DNA of 49,718 bases from NCBI GenBank assembly GCA_016463705.1, contig JAEMQU010000011.1, forward strand, positions 1 to 49,718, written 5' to 3'. Source of the stretch: Opitutales bacterium. GTDB lineage: Bacteria > Verrucomicrobiota > Verrucomicrobiia > Opitutales > UBA953. Positions 7,777 to 16,824 of this stretch are shown here, piece by piece. The translations under genes and the position numbers were made by a program. Below the pieces are notes generated by a model, which was not told the DNA's origin, ran no database searches, and saw only the letters and a program-made list of their open reading frames with translations. How positions within the stretch are numbered: the stretch's first letter is position 1; each line of letters begins with the position of its first letter.

Positions 7777-10700
7777 GTTCCACCGACCCAACATGGTTTA
7801 GTCGAATCTACAAATTCGCGTCGTCACTCAAACTGACGGTCGCGCTCATGGGATTGTCGATGATCCTGATTTTATTGGGGACACTTGAACAAGTTCACTG
7901 GGGCATCTGGCATGTCCAGAAAGAGTATTTTAGTAGCTGGTTCTGCATGTACCCACTCAATCCATCTGCTCCTCTTCACCTACCCCTGCCCGCTGGTTTC
8001 CTTTTGGGAGTTTTATTGGTGATCAATTTAACCTGTGCCCACTTCCAAAAGTTTCAGGATAAAAAAGGCTATAAACATTGGGGTATTAAAATGATCCACA
8101 TCGGCTTACTGATCCTTTTAATCGGCGGATTTGTTACCGCCGTCTACCAAAATGAATCCGCCATGGTTATACCGGAAAAAGAACAACGGAACTTCACCGA
8201 AGCGTTTCGTAGTCATGAAGTAGTCTTGATCGAACATACGCCCAGTGGAACTGATAAAGTAATCTCCGTGCCCGAGGAACTTCTCCAGAAAACTACACTA
8301 AGCCTACCCAATACTTCTTTCACCGCTAAAGTATTAAAGTATTACCCCAATTCAATCTTAAGATCTAAATCGCAATTTCCCCAAGGTGCAGTCGTACAAG
8401 TCACCCAAGGTATTGGTGCGCGCACACCGCTAACCTATAAGCCAATCCCGGAAAGTTTTGATGACAATAATCCCAACAACCCGCTCGCCATTATTGAACT
8501 CAGTTCCGGAAAAGTCAGCCTGGGTTCTTGGATTCTAAATGCTCAACTGGTAGAGTCGCTTCCTGCCCAAACCTTTGTCCACGAAGGAAAGAATTATGAA
8601 ATCGCCCTGCGAAAGCTGCGTTATTATCTACCCTTCTCCGTTACCCTTAACCAATTTACGCACGAGAAATATCCAGGAACCGAGATTCCTAAGCGCTTCG
8701 TGAGTGATGTATTCGTGACCGGCGAAACCAGTAAGTTTCCCTACACGATCTCCATGAATCAACCGATGCGTCACGGTGGCATGACATTTTTCCAGTCAAG
8801 TTTTGGCGCCACCTCGGAAGGTAAAAATATTTCTGTCCTGCAAGTCGTGCGTAATCCGGGATGGTTAATCCCCTATATTTCCGTCAGCCTCATGTCCTTA
8901 GGACTGCTCTGGCATTTCTGTCTATCCCTCGGAAAGTTCTTAAATCGTAAGACTACGACCACCGCTTTAAGTATTCTCGCGCTGGGTATATTTCCATTAA
9001 CTGCTGAGTCGGCAGAAAAAAATTGGGATACCCGAGAGTTTGGCAATATCCCGGTGCAGACCGGTGGTCGGGTCATTCCGATTGAAACCTTAGCCAGCTC
9101 TGCACTGCTCCAAATGCGGGCGCGACGCGAAATCGCCCTGACCGATGGTGAAGCCATCGCCTTTGGGAAAAAACCTTCCACCTGGACCGCCGAAGAATCA
9201 GCCTTAGTTGCCAAAGAATTACCCGACTTAGACGCGCTCGCCAAAACCGCACTCGAGGCTCGCAGCGTAAACCTGAAAGGAAAATCAATCAGCGCCTTAG
9301 ATTGGTTCATTGAAGTTTCCTTCCGTGGACATGTTGCGAAATTCCTACCCACCTTCCGCGTCGATCACCCCGTGGTACTTAAGATGATGGGACGCGATCC
9401 CGAAAAAACTAAATTCCTCAGTTGGAATGATGTGATTAAGAATGCTGAAAACTTAACCAAGGCCGCCGAAAAATCTCGGGCCCTCGCTCAGGCCAATCGC
9501 GAAGCTGAAGACCGCGCACTGGTGCAATTAGAAAACGCCGCTCGTCAATACGCCAACTTGTCGATGGCCTTTATTCCTGGTGATTTACCGGCCGAGATTT
9601 CCCCCCAACAAGAATATCAAACTTGGCTCAGCTCGCTTAATCGTGCCGCCGCCCAAATTTCCGAAAAGAAAAGCACGGATGGAAGTGCCCCTAAGTTTGA
9701 TCAAGAGCTTCAGGATAATTTAAAATTCCTCGTCGAGCGTTATCAAAACTTCAGTCGCGAATGCAGCATTCGTATCGTACCACCACTTCCCACGAACGTG
9801 AGTCAAGAGTGGGACAACTTGGGCATCGCGCTGCTTTCGGTAATCAGCGAACGTAATTTACATCGTCCTGCCTTAGCGATGGACGGCACCCTCACCCGCT
9901 ATGCCAATTTCTGTACCGCGTGGCGGGAAGGTCGCGATGATGATTGTGCGTTGCAAATCCGCGCACTCTACGCAGCCCAAACGGGACCATGGACTGCACG
10001 CACGGATGCCGAAACGATTTTTAGTCGACTCCAAATATTCTATTGGATGCTGATCGCCTACTTCATCTTAATTTTATTCGTCCTCTGGGCCTGGGTCACA
10101 GAAAAAGGCCGAACCCAATTCAACTGGGCTTATGCGATGCTGGTTACCATTTTCGTTTTTCACACCGTTGCCCTGGGCTTCCGGATGTGGCTGCACGAAC
10201 GTCCTCCCGTCACCAATTTATATTCTTCAGGAATCTTTGTGGCTTGGGGTGCAGTTTTACTCGGTATCATCTTAGAAAAAATTTGGCGGAATGGTATTGG
10301 ATCGGTCGCCGCCGGGGTCAGTGGCTTTGTTTCTTTAATTGTCGCCCATAATCTCGCCTTATCGGGCGAAGATAATTTAGAAAGCGTGCGAGCCGTATTA
10401 GATTCCAATTTCTGGCTCTCCACCCACGTGACCACCGTGACCATCGGATACTCAGCCACCTACGTCGCTGGTCTCGTCGCTGGCATTCACTTATGGTTAC
10501 GTGCATTTAAAAAGGGCTATCGCGAAGGCGAATCCGTCGCCCGTGCTGCTTATGGTATTCTGGCCTTTGCCCTCCTCGCCAGTTTCGTCGGGACGATGCT
10601 GGGTGGAATTTGGGCCGACCAAAGTTGGGGCAGATTCTGGGGCTGGGATCCCAAAGAAAATGGCGCTCTCCTGATTGTGCTTTGGTGCGCCATTTGCCTA

Positions 10701-10931
10701 CACGCTCGCTGGGGTGGACTGGTTAAACGCGAAGGACTGATGCAAATGTTGGTCTTCGGAAATATCGTCACGAGCTGGTCTTGGTTTGGAACGAACTTGC
10801 TGGGCGTTGGGTTACACAGCTACGGATTCACCGAATCAGGCTTCTTCTGGCTCTGTGCTTTTGCCGTTTCCCAACTCATCATCATCGCCCTTGGCTGGCT
10901 TCCCGCACGCGATGAAGTTCAAGCTTCATGA
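7773..10931 (+). CDS. ccsBA: Fused cytochrome c maturation protein CcsB-CcsA (ResB-ResC), system II
   Basis: 1052 residues. The N-terminal half is ResB/CcsB: membrane segments near residues 15-40 (LTVALMGLSMILILLGTLEQ), 70-90 and 108-128, then a large periplasmic domain and a further membrane segment near 370-390. The middle is a long hydrophilic periplasmic region. The C-terminal half is CcsA, with several membrane segments and the tryptophan-rich haem-binding WWD motif at about 947-965 (WADQSWGRFWGWDPKEN). The complex exports and presents haem and ligates it to CxxCH sites of periplasmic c-type cytochromes. Fusion into one polypeptide is known in epsilonproteobacteria and Bacteroidetes-like lineages. 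It starts with GTG overlapping the upstream lipoprotein and ends overlapping the NusG paralogue by ATGA. Confidence 0.93.
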   Translation: MSSTDPTWFSRIYKFASSLKLTVALMGLSMILILLGTLEQVHWGIWHVQKEYFSSWFCMYPLNPSAPLHLPLPAGFLLGVLLVINLTCAHFQKFQDKKGYKHWGIKMIHIGLLILLIGGFVTAVYQNESAMVIPEKEQRNFTEAFRSHEVVLIEHTPSGTDKVISVPEELLQKTTLSLPNTSFTAKVLKYYPNSILRSKSQFPQGAVVQVTQGIGARTPLTYKPIPESFDDNNPNNPLAIIELSSGKVSLGSWILNAQLVESLPAQTFVHEGKNYEIALRKLRYYLPFSVTLNQFTHEKYPGTEIPKRFVSDVFVTGETSKFPYTISMNQPMRHGGMTFFQSSFGATSEGKNISVLQVVRNPGWLIPYISVSLMSLGLLWHFCLSLGKFLNRKTTTTALSILALGIFPLTAESAEKNWDTREFGNIPVQTGGRVIPIETLASSALLQMRARREIALTDGEAIAFGKKPSTWTAEESALVAKELPDLDALAKTALEARSVNLKGKSISALDWFIEVSFRGHVAKFLPTFRVDHPVVLKMMGRDPEKTKFLSWNDVIKNAENLTKAAEKSRALAQANREAEDRALVQLENAARQYANLSMAFIPGDLPAEISPQQEYQTWLSSLNRAAAQISEKKSTDGSAPKFDQELQDNLKFLVERYQNFSRECSIRIVPPLPTNVSQEWDNLGIALLSVISERNLHRPALAMDGTLTRYANFCTAWREGRDDDCALQIRALYAAQTGPWTARTDAETIFSRLQIFYWMLIAYFILILFVLWAWVTEKGRTQFNWAYAMLVTIFVFHTVALGFRMWLHERPPVTNLYSSGIFVAWGAVLLGIILEKIWRNGIGSVAAGVSGFVSLIVAHNLALSGEDNLESVRAVLDSNFWLSTHVTTVTIGYSATYVAGLVAGIHLWLRAFKKGYREGESVARAAYGILAFALLASFVGTMLGGIWADQSWGRFWGWDPKENGALLIVLWCAICLHARWGGLVKREGLMQMLVFGNIVTSWSWFGTNLLGVGLHSYGFTESGFFWLCAFAVSQLIIIALGWLPARDEVQAS

Positions 10932-11449
10932 GTGACTCACCAGAAAATTTCTGGTTCTGCTTAAAATCCAAACCTCGCCAAGAGGCCGTGGCCGTTCGCA
11001 ATTTGAAAGCTGTCGGTGACATCGATATTTTCTTCCCACGCATTCGTCGTACCCGACGTGGCCACGAGAAAAACAAAGAAGTCATTGAGCCTCTTTTTCC
11101 GGGATATATCTTTGTTAAATTTAATCCTGAAGACTCACAAGGCACCGTTAAAAGTACTCGTGGCGTGCTTCATTTAGTCACTAAAAACGGCAAAGCAGTC
11201 GATGTTGATCATAAAGTCATCGATGAATTAAAAGCCCTCGGTCCAGACGGTATCTTATCGATGCTCGATGAAGAATTAAAAGTGGGGGCAAAAATTAAAG
11301 TCATACGCGGAATCTTCGCGGGGTCGGAAGGCGAAGTTTTAAAACTGGCTACCCCACAAAAACGAATCGCCGTTCTCCTTACACTACTGGGCGCCCAGCA
11401 ATCGGTGGAAATGCCGATGGATGATGTCGCCACAACCGAAGAAGAATAA
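10928..11449 (+). CDS. NusG/RfaH-family transcription antitermination paralogue
   Basis: 173 residues. The N-terminal NGN domain is visible (FWFCLKSKPRQEAVAVRNL, then PLFPGYIFVKF near residues 55-65, then STRGVLHLV). A KOW-type C-terminal domain follows (LKVGAKIKVIRGIFAGSEGE near 122-142). These proteins bind RNA polymerase and act on elongation. Housekeeping nusG normally sits beside secE and rplK. This copy instead sits behind ccsBA with an ATGA overlap, so I read it as a specialised paralogue of the RfaH/UpxY/LoaP kind. No polysaccharide operon follows in the window, so its target is unknown. It could still be the only nusG of the genome, which the window cannot exclude. Confidence 0.85.
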   Translation: MSDSPENFWFCLKSKPRQEAVAVRNLKAVGDIDIFFPRIRRTRRGHEKNKEVIEPLFPGYIFVKFNPEDSQGTVKSTRGVLHLVTKNGKAVDVDHKVIDELKALGPDGILSMLDEELKVGAKIKVIRGIFAGSEGEVLKLATPQKRIAVLLTLLGAQQSVEMPMDDVATTEEE

Positions 11450-11456
11450 TCCGGAA

Positions 11457-11918
11457 ATGATTCAAGACCTGCTCATCCATTCCCATCGAAGCGAAAACTT
11501 ACATCCGTATTTTCCCCAGGCCTTCCAATGGCTTAAAGCTTTTAATCCGAATACACCCGATGGAAAATATGAAATTGTCGGGCAGGATTGTGTAGCCGGC
11601 GTCCAACGTTATCAGACTAAACCGACCACAGAAAAGAAGTGGGAAGCCCACCAAGTGTTTGGCGATATTCAAGTGATCTTTGCGGGCGAAGAATACTGCG
11701 GACATCACGACGTGGCCTTACTTGAAATCCTTGAACCTTATTCAGCAGAAAAAGATGTCGCGAAGTTTGTGGCCCCGAAGACGCCCTCCACGCTTCTCCA
11801 TCTCTACCCTTCGCAGTTTACTATTTTCTATCCATCGGATGCCCATCAACCTGGGGTGCAAATTTCAAAATCCATCGAAGTTCTTAAGGTCGTCATCAAA
11901 TTTAAATTAAAGGTATAA
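11457..11918 (+). CDS. YhcH/YjgK/YiaL family protein
   Basis: 153 residues from the ATG at 11457. An in-frame start further upstream would overlap the NusG-like gene and adds no family-like sequence. The motif KKWEAHQVFGDIQVIFAGEE and the closing FTIFYPSDAHQPGVQ are typical of the YhcH/YjgK/YiaL (DUF386) cupin-like family. Members occur in sialic acid and rare-sugar catabolic clusters and have been proposed as sugar anomerases or isomerases; conserved His and Glu residues bind metal. The neighbours here are not sugar genes, so the substrate is unknown. The gene follows the NusG paralogue by seven bases and is probably cotranscribed with it. Confidence 0.85.
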   Translation: MIQDLLIHSHRSENLHPYFPQAFQWLKAFNPNTPDGKYEIVGQDCVAGVQRYQTKPTTEKKWEAHQVFGDIQVIFAGEEYCGHHDVALLEILEPYSAEKDVAKFVAPKTPSTLLHLYPSQFTIFYPSDAHQPGVQISKSIEVLKVVIKFKLKV

Positions 11919-11961
11919 TTTAACTCTCGCAGATTAGGATTTTAAGACCTAAAAGTTGTTT

Positions 11962-12666
11962 ATGGGAAATCCCTGCCGTCTCATTCTCGCGCTCGATGTT
12001 GAGAGCAAAGAAGAGGCACTGTCCTTGGTTCGTCCACTCATTGGAAAAGTAGCATGGGTGAAATTAGGTCTTCAGCTTTTCGTTAAATACGGACCCAGCA
12101 TCGTCGACGAATTTCATGCACTAGGGTTCAAAGTGTTTCTCGATTTAAAATTAAACGATATTCCCAACACGGTCAGCTCGGCGATCAAAAGTCTCAAAGG
12201 TCGCCCCTGCTCTTTACTGACGCTGCATGCCAGTGGCGGACCCGAAATGCTCGCTCGCGCCGTTGAAGCCGCAAAACAGAATATTCCTGATTGCCAATTA
12301 CTCGCCGTGACCGTGCTGACCTCCATGGATCAAGCCCAGCTCCACGCGGTCGGGGTAAAGTCGAGCCCCGAAGAACAAGTTAAGTTACTCGCGAAAATGG
12401 CCATTCAGTCAGGAGTTCATGGATGCGTGTGTTCTCCCTTAGAATTACCCTTACTCAGAAATGAATTAGGACCTAAACCCGTTTTGGTTACGCCAGGTAT
12501 TCGTTATCCCGACGGCAAAGCGGATGACCAAAATCGCGTGATGACGCCCATTCAAGCTGCCCAAGCGGGTGCGAGTTTCATCGTTGTCGGTCGCCCGATT
12601 TTAAAAGCCTCTGATCCGGTAGCTGAAACGATTAAAATTTGCCGAGAAATCGGTGAGACTCCATGA
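11962..12666 (+). CDS. pyrF: Orotidine 5'-phosphate decarboxylase
   Basis: 234 residues from ATG 11962; a TTG two codons upstream is less likely. PyrF decarboxylates OMP to UMP in pyrimidine synthesis. The sequence opens LILALDVESKEEAL and carries the catalytic motif DLKLNDIPNT (Asp-Lys-Asp network) near residues 60-70. The phosphate-binding C-terminal segments VTPGIRYPDGKADDQNRV and GASFIVVGRPILKA are present. Length and order match the type 1 (bacterial, about 230-residue) enzyme. The ispD start overlaps its stop (ATGA), which indicates coupled translation. No other pyrimidine gene is nearby. Confidence 0.95.
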   Translation: MGNPCRLILALDVESKEEALSLVRPLIGKVAWVKLGLQLFVKYGPSIVDEFHALGFKVFLDLKLNDIPNTVSSAIKSLKGRPCSLLTLHASGGPEMLARAVEAAKQNIPDCQLLAVTVLTSMDQAQLHAVGVKSSPEEQVKLLAKMAIQSGVHGCVCSPLELPLLRNELGPKPVLVTPGIRYPDGKADDQNRVMTPIQAAQAGASFIVVGRPILKASDPVAETIKICREIGETP

Positions 12667-13370
12667 GTACAGGTGGCGACATTCTTGTGCTGCTGGCCGC
12701 GGGCCTTGCCCGTCGCATGCAAAAAGTGGTCGATGATAAAATTACCGCGAAGCTCCTCGGTAAGCCGGTTTTTTTCTATTCACTCAATGCATTCTACACG
12801 ACAGGTAAGATTGAAAAAGTCATCATCACCTATCGCGACCCCGAACAATTGGAGAAAATACAATCAGCCTATGCGACCTTCAATTTTTCGAATTGGAAAG
12901 TTGAATATGTTTTAGGCGGTGAGAGCCGACAAGCCTCCGTCCTCGCTGCACTGGAAACCTGCGCCAATCATCCAGGCTTGGTCCACATTCACGATGGAGC
13001 TCGTCCGCTGATTACCCCGGCCGCCATTAATTTAGTTCGCGCTCAAGCTTTCAAATCAGGAGCCGCCATCCTCGCCGGAAGAGCCGCCGATACCATTAAG
13101 ATTGCCCAAAAGAGCGGTAATGCGGTCGAGACGTCGCCCGATCGCTCACTCGTCTGGACCGCGGAAACGCCCCAAGTGTTTCGCACCTCCGTCATCCTCA
13201 AAGCCTATCGCAAAGTAAATGCAACCGGGGAAAAAGTCACCGATGACAGTTCAGCTGTCGCTACCATCGGACAAGAAATATCTTTAGTAGAAAATACCGA
13301 TGTTAATATTAAACTCACTCGCCCGAGTGATTTTACCATCGCCGAAGCGATTTTAAAATCGCGCGCTTAG
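12663..13370 (+). CDS. ispD: 2-C-methyl-D-erythritol 4-phosphate cytidylyltransferase
   Basis: 235 residues, the usual IspD size. The enzyme joins MEP and CTP to CDP-ME in the non-mevalonate isoprenoid pathway. The nucleotide-binding start VLLAAGLARRM and the motif HIHDGARPLITPAAI (family VHDAARPL) are visible. So are RSLVWTAETPQVF (family WxxQTPQxF) and TDDSSAVATIGQEISLVE. The N-terminal loop is slightly longer than usual (MQKVVDDKITAKLLGKPV), but Arg, Met and Lys of the AAGxGxRMxxxxxK signature can be aligned. The ATG overlaps the pyrF stop by four bases. The stop overlaps the stop of the convergent reverse-strand gene. Confidence 0.93.
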   Translation: MSTGGDILVLLAAGLARRMQKVVDDKITAKLLGKPVFFYSLNAFYTTGKIEKVIITYRDPEQLEKIQSAYATFNFSNWKVEYVLGGESRQASVLAALETCANHPGLVHIHDGARPLITPAAINLVRAQAFKSGAAILAGRAADTIKIAQKSGNAVETSPDRSLVWTAETPQVFRTSVILKAYRKVNATGEKVTDDSSAVATIGQEISLVENTDVNIKLTRPSDFTIAEAILKSRA

Positions 13371-13831
13371 TATCCGGACTGACGTAAAGTGGCATCCAAC
13401 TTTTGCTGGAAGTCCATGATGTCAGTTTGGGTCGGACGATATCCCTGCGTGCGCGGGACGAGTCCAGGTCGGCCTTCCATGTCTAAATACCAATCGGCCT
13501 TTTGATTGTCGGAGAAAGTGACATTACCACTGACCATCGTGCCCGGACGACAAATGGTGTCCACTTCCACCCTCACGCTGGCGGCAGCACCAGCGGGAGC
13601 GGCTTCAGTTGGCAATGCCTCATCCGTGGCGGCCACAACTTCCTCAGGTTTCTTCGGCTCTTCTTTTTCTTGAAGAGTGAGATTTAAGTCATCGACCAGG
13701 AAGCGGACGTCTAAGAAAGTCATCGAAATACCCAGCTCGGTTGAAATTTTTCCTTGGATGACAGATAGCGACGCCCCCTCGGCCACCCATTGAGAAACCT
13801 TCGAAATTTGTTCCTTCGTTAATTCACGCAT
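13367..13831 (-). CDS. Conserved hypothetical protein with helix-turn-helix-like N terminus
   Basis: 154 residues that I cannot place in a named family. Residues 1-50 look like a small helical domain with helix-turn-helix spacing ([19 protein letters not shown], then [19 protein letters not shown]). An acidic/Ala-rich linker follows at about 57-85. The C-terminal part is compact and conserved-looking ([40 protein letters not shown]). No signal peptide or membrane segment is seen, so it is probably cytoplasmic. The gene runs opposite to its neighbours and its stop overlaps the ispD stop. A role in regulation would be a guess from the N-terminal fold alone. Confidence 0.7.
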   Translation of the reverse strand: MRELTKEQISKVSQWVAEGASLSVIQGKISTELGISMTFLDVRFLVDDLNLTLQEKEEPKKPEEVVAATDEALPTEAAPAGAAASVRVEVDTICRPGTMVSGNVTFSDNQKADWYLDMEGRPGLVPRTQGYRPTQTDIMDFQQKLDATLRQSGY

Positions 13832-13919
13832 ACCTAAAACTGGATGGGTTAGAGTAAATTTTCAAGCGTCCCCTCTCTTATTCATTGGAAATTATTCTTT
13901 AACCCCTCACTGTAGGCCT

Positions 13920-14765
13920 ATGCAACCCACACTAAAGTGGATAAAACACGGTAACTATACCGACATTATTTACGAGAAAACCGAAGGTATCGCTCGCGTG
14001 ACGATTAATCGGACCGATCGACGTAACGCGTTCACCCCCGATACCGTCGCGGAAATGATCAAGGCCTTTAACGATGCCCGTGATGATGAAACCATCGGCG
14101 TTGTTCTGCTTCGCGGTGCCAACCCTCAGACCGATGGCAAATTTGCTTTCTGCGCGGGCGGAGATCAAAAAATTCGCGGCAACCAAGCCGGTGGCTACGT
14201 GGGTAAAGACGGCGTACCCCGACTCAATATTTTAGATTTACAGCGTCTGATCCGCTCCATGCCCAAAGTAGTCATCGCACTCGTGGCCGGTTATGCCATC
14301 GGTGGCGGACATGTGCTTCACGTCATTTGTGATTTAACGATTGCAGCCGATAACGCGGTCTTCGGTCAAACCGGACCCACCGTCGGCAGTTTCGATGGTG
14401 GCTTTGGTGCTTCTTACCTTGCACGTCATGTTGGACAAAAGAAAGCGCGTGAGATTTGGTTTCTCTGCCGACAGTACAGTGCCACCCAGGCTCTCGAGAT
14501 GGGCCTCATCAACACCGTCGTACCTTACGAACAGTTAGACGACGAAGGGATCAAGTGGGCACAAGAAGTCATGACGAAGAGTCCTTTAGCAATTCGCTGC
14601 CTAAAATCAGCCTTTAATGCCGAGCTCGATGGACAAGCCGGTATTCAAGAACTCTCCGGAAACGCCACCCTTCTTTACTATTTATCGGAAGAAGGCGATG
14701 AAGGCAGAAAAGCGTGGAACGAAAAACGTCCGCCAAACTTTGGAAAATTCCCTTGGCTACCGTAA
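13920..14765 (+). CDS. menB: 1,4-Dihydroxy-2-naphthoyl-CoA synthase
   Basis: 281 residues, crotonase superfamily. It cyclises o-succinylbenzoyl-CoA in menaquinone synthesis. The start [19 protein letters not shown] and the signature [11 protein letters not shown] (family SGGDQKxRG) near residues 77-90 separate MenB from other crotonases. [20 protein letters not shown] contains the conserved active-site Asp/Gly loop, and the C terminus ends [13 protein letters not shown] as in typical MenB. The organism therefore probably makes menaquinone, consistent with a c-type cytochrome maturation gene in the same window. No other men gene is adjacent. The 3' end overlaps the next gene by about 52 bases, or about 13 if the later start is used. 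Confidence 0.96.
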   Translation: MQPTLKWIKHGNYTDIIYEKTEGIARVTINRTDRRNAFTPDTVAEMIKAFNDARDDETIGVVLLRGANPQTDGKFAFCAGGDQKIRGNQAGGYVGKDGVPRLNILDLQRLIRSMPKVVIALVAGYAIGGGHVLHVICDLTIAADNAVFGQTGPTVGSFDGGFGASYLARHVGQKKAREIWFLCRQYSATQALEMGLINTVVPYEQLDDEGIKWAQEVMTKSPLAIRCLKSAFNAELDGQAGIQELSGNATLLYYLSEEGDEGRKAWNEKRPPNFGKFPWLP

Positions 14766-15331
14766 TCCCTATTCGCGTCACTGAACGCGCCCAAGCTCTA
14801 GCCAGCGATGTTCTAAACCTCGGTGACATTGCTATCGATGCCACTGCGGGGAAAGGTCGCGACACTGCTTTCCTAGCACAAACCGTCGGCCCAACGGGCT
14901 GGGTGCATTCTTTCGACATTCAAGCGGAAGCCATTGCGTCGACCGAAAAAATTTTAGTGGCTTCAGGTTTAATCAATCGAGTAACACTCCATCATCTTTC
15001 CCACGCCGAAATTTCTACAGCCTTACCTGAGTCACACCGTGGAAAAATATCTGTCGCCCTTTTTAATTTAGGATACCTTCCCGGTAGTGATCAGAAAATT
15101 ATCACTCATCCGGAAAGTACGAGTACGGCATTACAATCGGCTTTTAATGAATTAAAAACGGGCGGGCGACTCATCTGCGTGGCTTATACCGGACATCCTG
15201 GTGGAAAAGAAGAGTCTCAAGTAGTCGAGAAATTTGCCGAGATGTGCGAAAAAAGCGGGAATAGCGTCGAAAAGTTCGGTTATACGGCCCATCAGCCTAA
15301 GCCCTGGATCTTAATGGTTACAAGGGACTGA
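14714..15331 (+). CDS. Class I SAM-dependent methyltransferase, MnmM/YtqB-like
   Basis: 205 residues from GTG 14714; TTG 14753 (192 residues) is an attractive alternative. It removes most of the overlap with menB and gives the N-terminal length typical of the family. The SAM-binding motif I is [15 protein letters not shown] and motif [20 protein letters not shown] is the catalytic-region motif shared with the YtqB/MnmM (rRNA methylase-like) family. In Gram-positive bacteria MnmM methylates the wobble uridine side chain nm5s2U34 of tRNA. Whether this protein has that substrate is inference. It follows menB directly, and no functional link is evident. Confidence 0.8.
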   Translation: MERKTSAKLWKIPLATVIPIRVTERAQALASDVLNLGDIAIDATAGKGRDTAFLAQTVGPTGWVHSFDIQAEAIASTEKILVASGLINRVTLHHLSHAEISTALPESHRGKISVALFNLGYLPGSDQKIITHPESTSTALQSAFNELKTGGRLICVAYTGHPGGKEESQVVEKFAEMCEKSGNSVEKFGYTAHQPKPWILMVTRD

Positions 15332-15371
15332 TTATTGTAGATTATTCTAGGTCTGAGTCCATCATCATAGA

Positions 15372-15863
15372 ATGGTTCAGGTAGCAGACAGGAAAGTTGA
15401 GTCTTGGTTTAAGACCTATCAGCCGCTTTTAGTAATCGTGACGATGATCACTTTAGTGTCGTTACAAAGTTGGCCCGATCGCGAAGCGTTCATGCTGAAT
15501 TTTATGGCGGGATTTTTCATCGTCTTCGGTTCGTTCAAACTTTTCGACTTAGCGGGATTTAAATCGGCATTTTCTACTTACGATTTACTTGCGCAAAAAT
15601 GGTCGTCCTATGGTTTAATTTATCCGTTTCTCGAACTACTCCTCGGCTTCGCCTTTCTCTTTAAATACCAAATCAACTTCGCACTCTGGGGATCGGTCGT
15701 CTTGATGGGCTTCGGCAGTTTAGGAGTGATCAAGGCCTTGCGACAAAATAAGCAAATTCCCTGTGCCTGCCTCGGGACGAGCTTAAATTTACCCATGTCG
15801 ACCCTCACTCTCATTGAAGATTTATTCATGGTAATTATGTCGGTAATCATGTTATACAAATAA
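15372..15863 (+). CDS. MauE/DoxX-like integral membrane protein
   Basis: 163 residues with four hydrophobic segments: about 18-34 (LLVIVTMITLVSLQSW), 41-58, 79-96 and 100-118, then a final one near 145-161. The conserved piece PCACLGTSLNLPMSTLTLIE resembles the MauE family (methylamine utilisation, DoxX-like fold). There a Cys pair is thought to handle disulfide or redox chemistry for periplasmic proteins. No methylamine dehydrogenase gene is nearby, so the name denotes fold only. The ATG has no Shine-Dalgarno sequence. The next gene starts six bases after its stop, so the two are probably cotranscribed. Confidence 0.75.
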   Translation: MVQVADRKVESWFKTYQPLLVIVTMITLVSLQSWPDREAFMLNFMAGFFIVFGSFKLFDLAGFKSAFSTYDLLAQKWSSYGLIYPFLELLLGFAFLFKYQINFALWGSVVLMGFGSLGVIKALRQNKQIPCACLGTSLNLPMSTLTLIEDLFMVIMSVIMLYK

Positions 15864-15868
15864 ATATT

Positions 15869-16780
15869 ATGATCACTTCCAACCCCACCCCCCGAGTTAT
15901 TTTAACAGGTGCCCAAGGCCTCGTCGGAAAAGCCGTGGGTGGTACTTTGATTGAAGATGGCTTCTCGGTCTTTCCTTTAAAGTCCCGCCAACATGGTCCG
16001 ATGTCGATGGACACCTCCGCGGGCTGGATTGATAAAGATTTTTTAGAAAATGCACACGCCGTTGTTCACCTTGCCGGTGAACCCATCGCGCAATGTTGGA
16101 CGGAGGCGACTAAGAATCGAATTCTGCTCAGCCGAACCGAAAGCACTGCATTGTTAGCGTCGACTTTGGCACAATTAAGAAATCCCCCAAAAGTATTCAT
16201 TTCTATTTCAGGCATTAATCGGTACGGCTTTCATCGTCCCAAGGAAATTTTAACAGAAAAGTCAGCCGTTTCCCGTCAAGGCTTCTTAGGCGAAGTCACC
16301 GAAGCCTGGGAGGCCGCGACCGCTCCCGCCAAAGCAGCCGGCATTCGGACCGTACATCTAAGAACTGGACTCGTCTTGGCCGCTTCAGGTGGAGCGCTCA
16401 AAACGATGCTCCCCGCGTTTTCGGCCGGTTTGGGCGGAAGGATTGGCCCCGGCACCCAGCATATGAGCTGGATCCGTCTAGGTGATCTCGCCTCACTCGT
16501 CACTTGGATTGTCAGAAATGATAAAATAGAAGGTGCCGTCAATGCGGTGGCCCCACACCCCGTGACGCAAATGGCCTTCGCCCATGAACTCGGGCGGGTT
16601 TTAAAACGTCCAACATGCATCCCTATGCCAACCTGGCTGGTAACTACTTTATTCGGCCAAATGGGGAAGGAAACTCTCCTCGCCGACCTCGCAGTCATGC
16701 CCGATGTCGCCTTGAAATCTGGCTTTAAATTTAACTCACCCCAACTTAATACCGCCCTAGTTAAAGCAATGAGAGAATGA
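15869..16780 (+). CDS. TIGR01777-family NAD(P)-binding epimerase (SDR39U1/YfcH-like)
   Basis: 303 residues. The Rossmann dinucleotide loop is near the N terminus (VILTGAQGLVGKAVGGTL). VVHLAGEPIAQCWTEATKNRI is split across the family's typical LAGxxI...RW motif region. SISGINRYGFHRPKEI contains the Tyr region, and the C-terminal DUF1731 segment is seen in VMPDVALKSGFKF. Members are extended SDR proteins linked in other bacteria to cell division or chloroplast-type division; the substrate is unknown. The ATG lies six bases after the MauE-like gene. Family assignment is firm; function is not. Confidence 0.88.
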   Translation: MITSNPTPRVILTGAQGLVGKAVGGTLIEDGFSVFPLKSRQHGPMSMDTSAGWIDKDFLENAHAVVHLAGEPIAQCWTEATKNRILLSRTESTALLASTLAQLRNPPKVFISISGINRYGFHRPKEILTEKSAVSRQGFLGEVTEAWEAATAPAKAAGIRTVHLRTGLVLAASGGALKTMLPAFSAGLGGRIGPGTQHMSWIRLGDLASLVTWIVRNDKIEGAVNAVAPHPVTQMAFAHELGRVLKRPTCIPMPTWLVTTLFGQMGKETLLADLAVMPDVALKSGFKFNSPQLNTALVKAMRE

Positions 16781-16824
16781 TTTTAGGTTGAGTTTAGAAT
16801 AGTAAATTGAAATGTTAACTCAGC

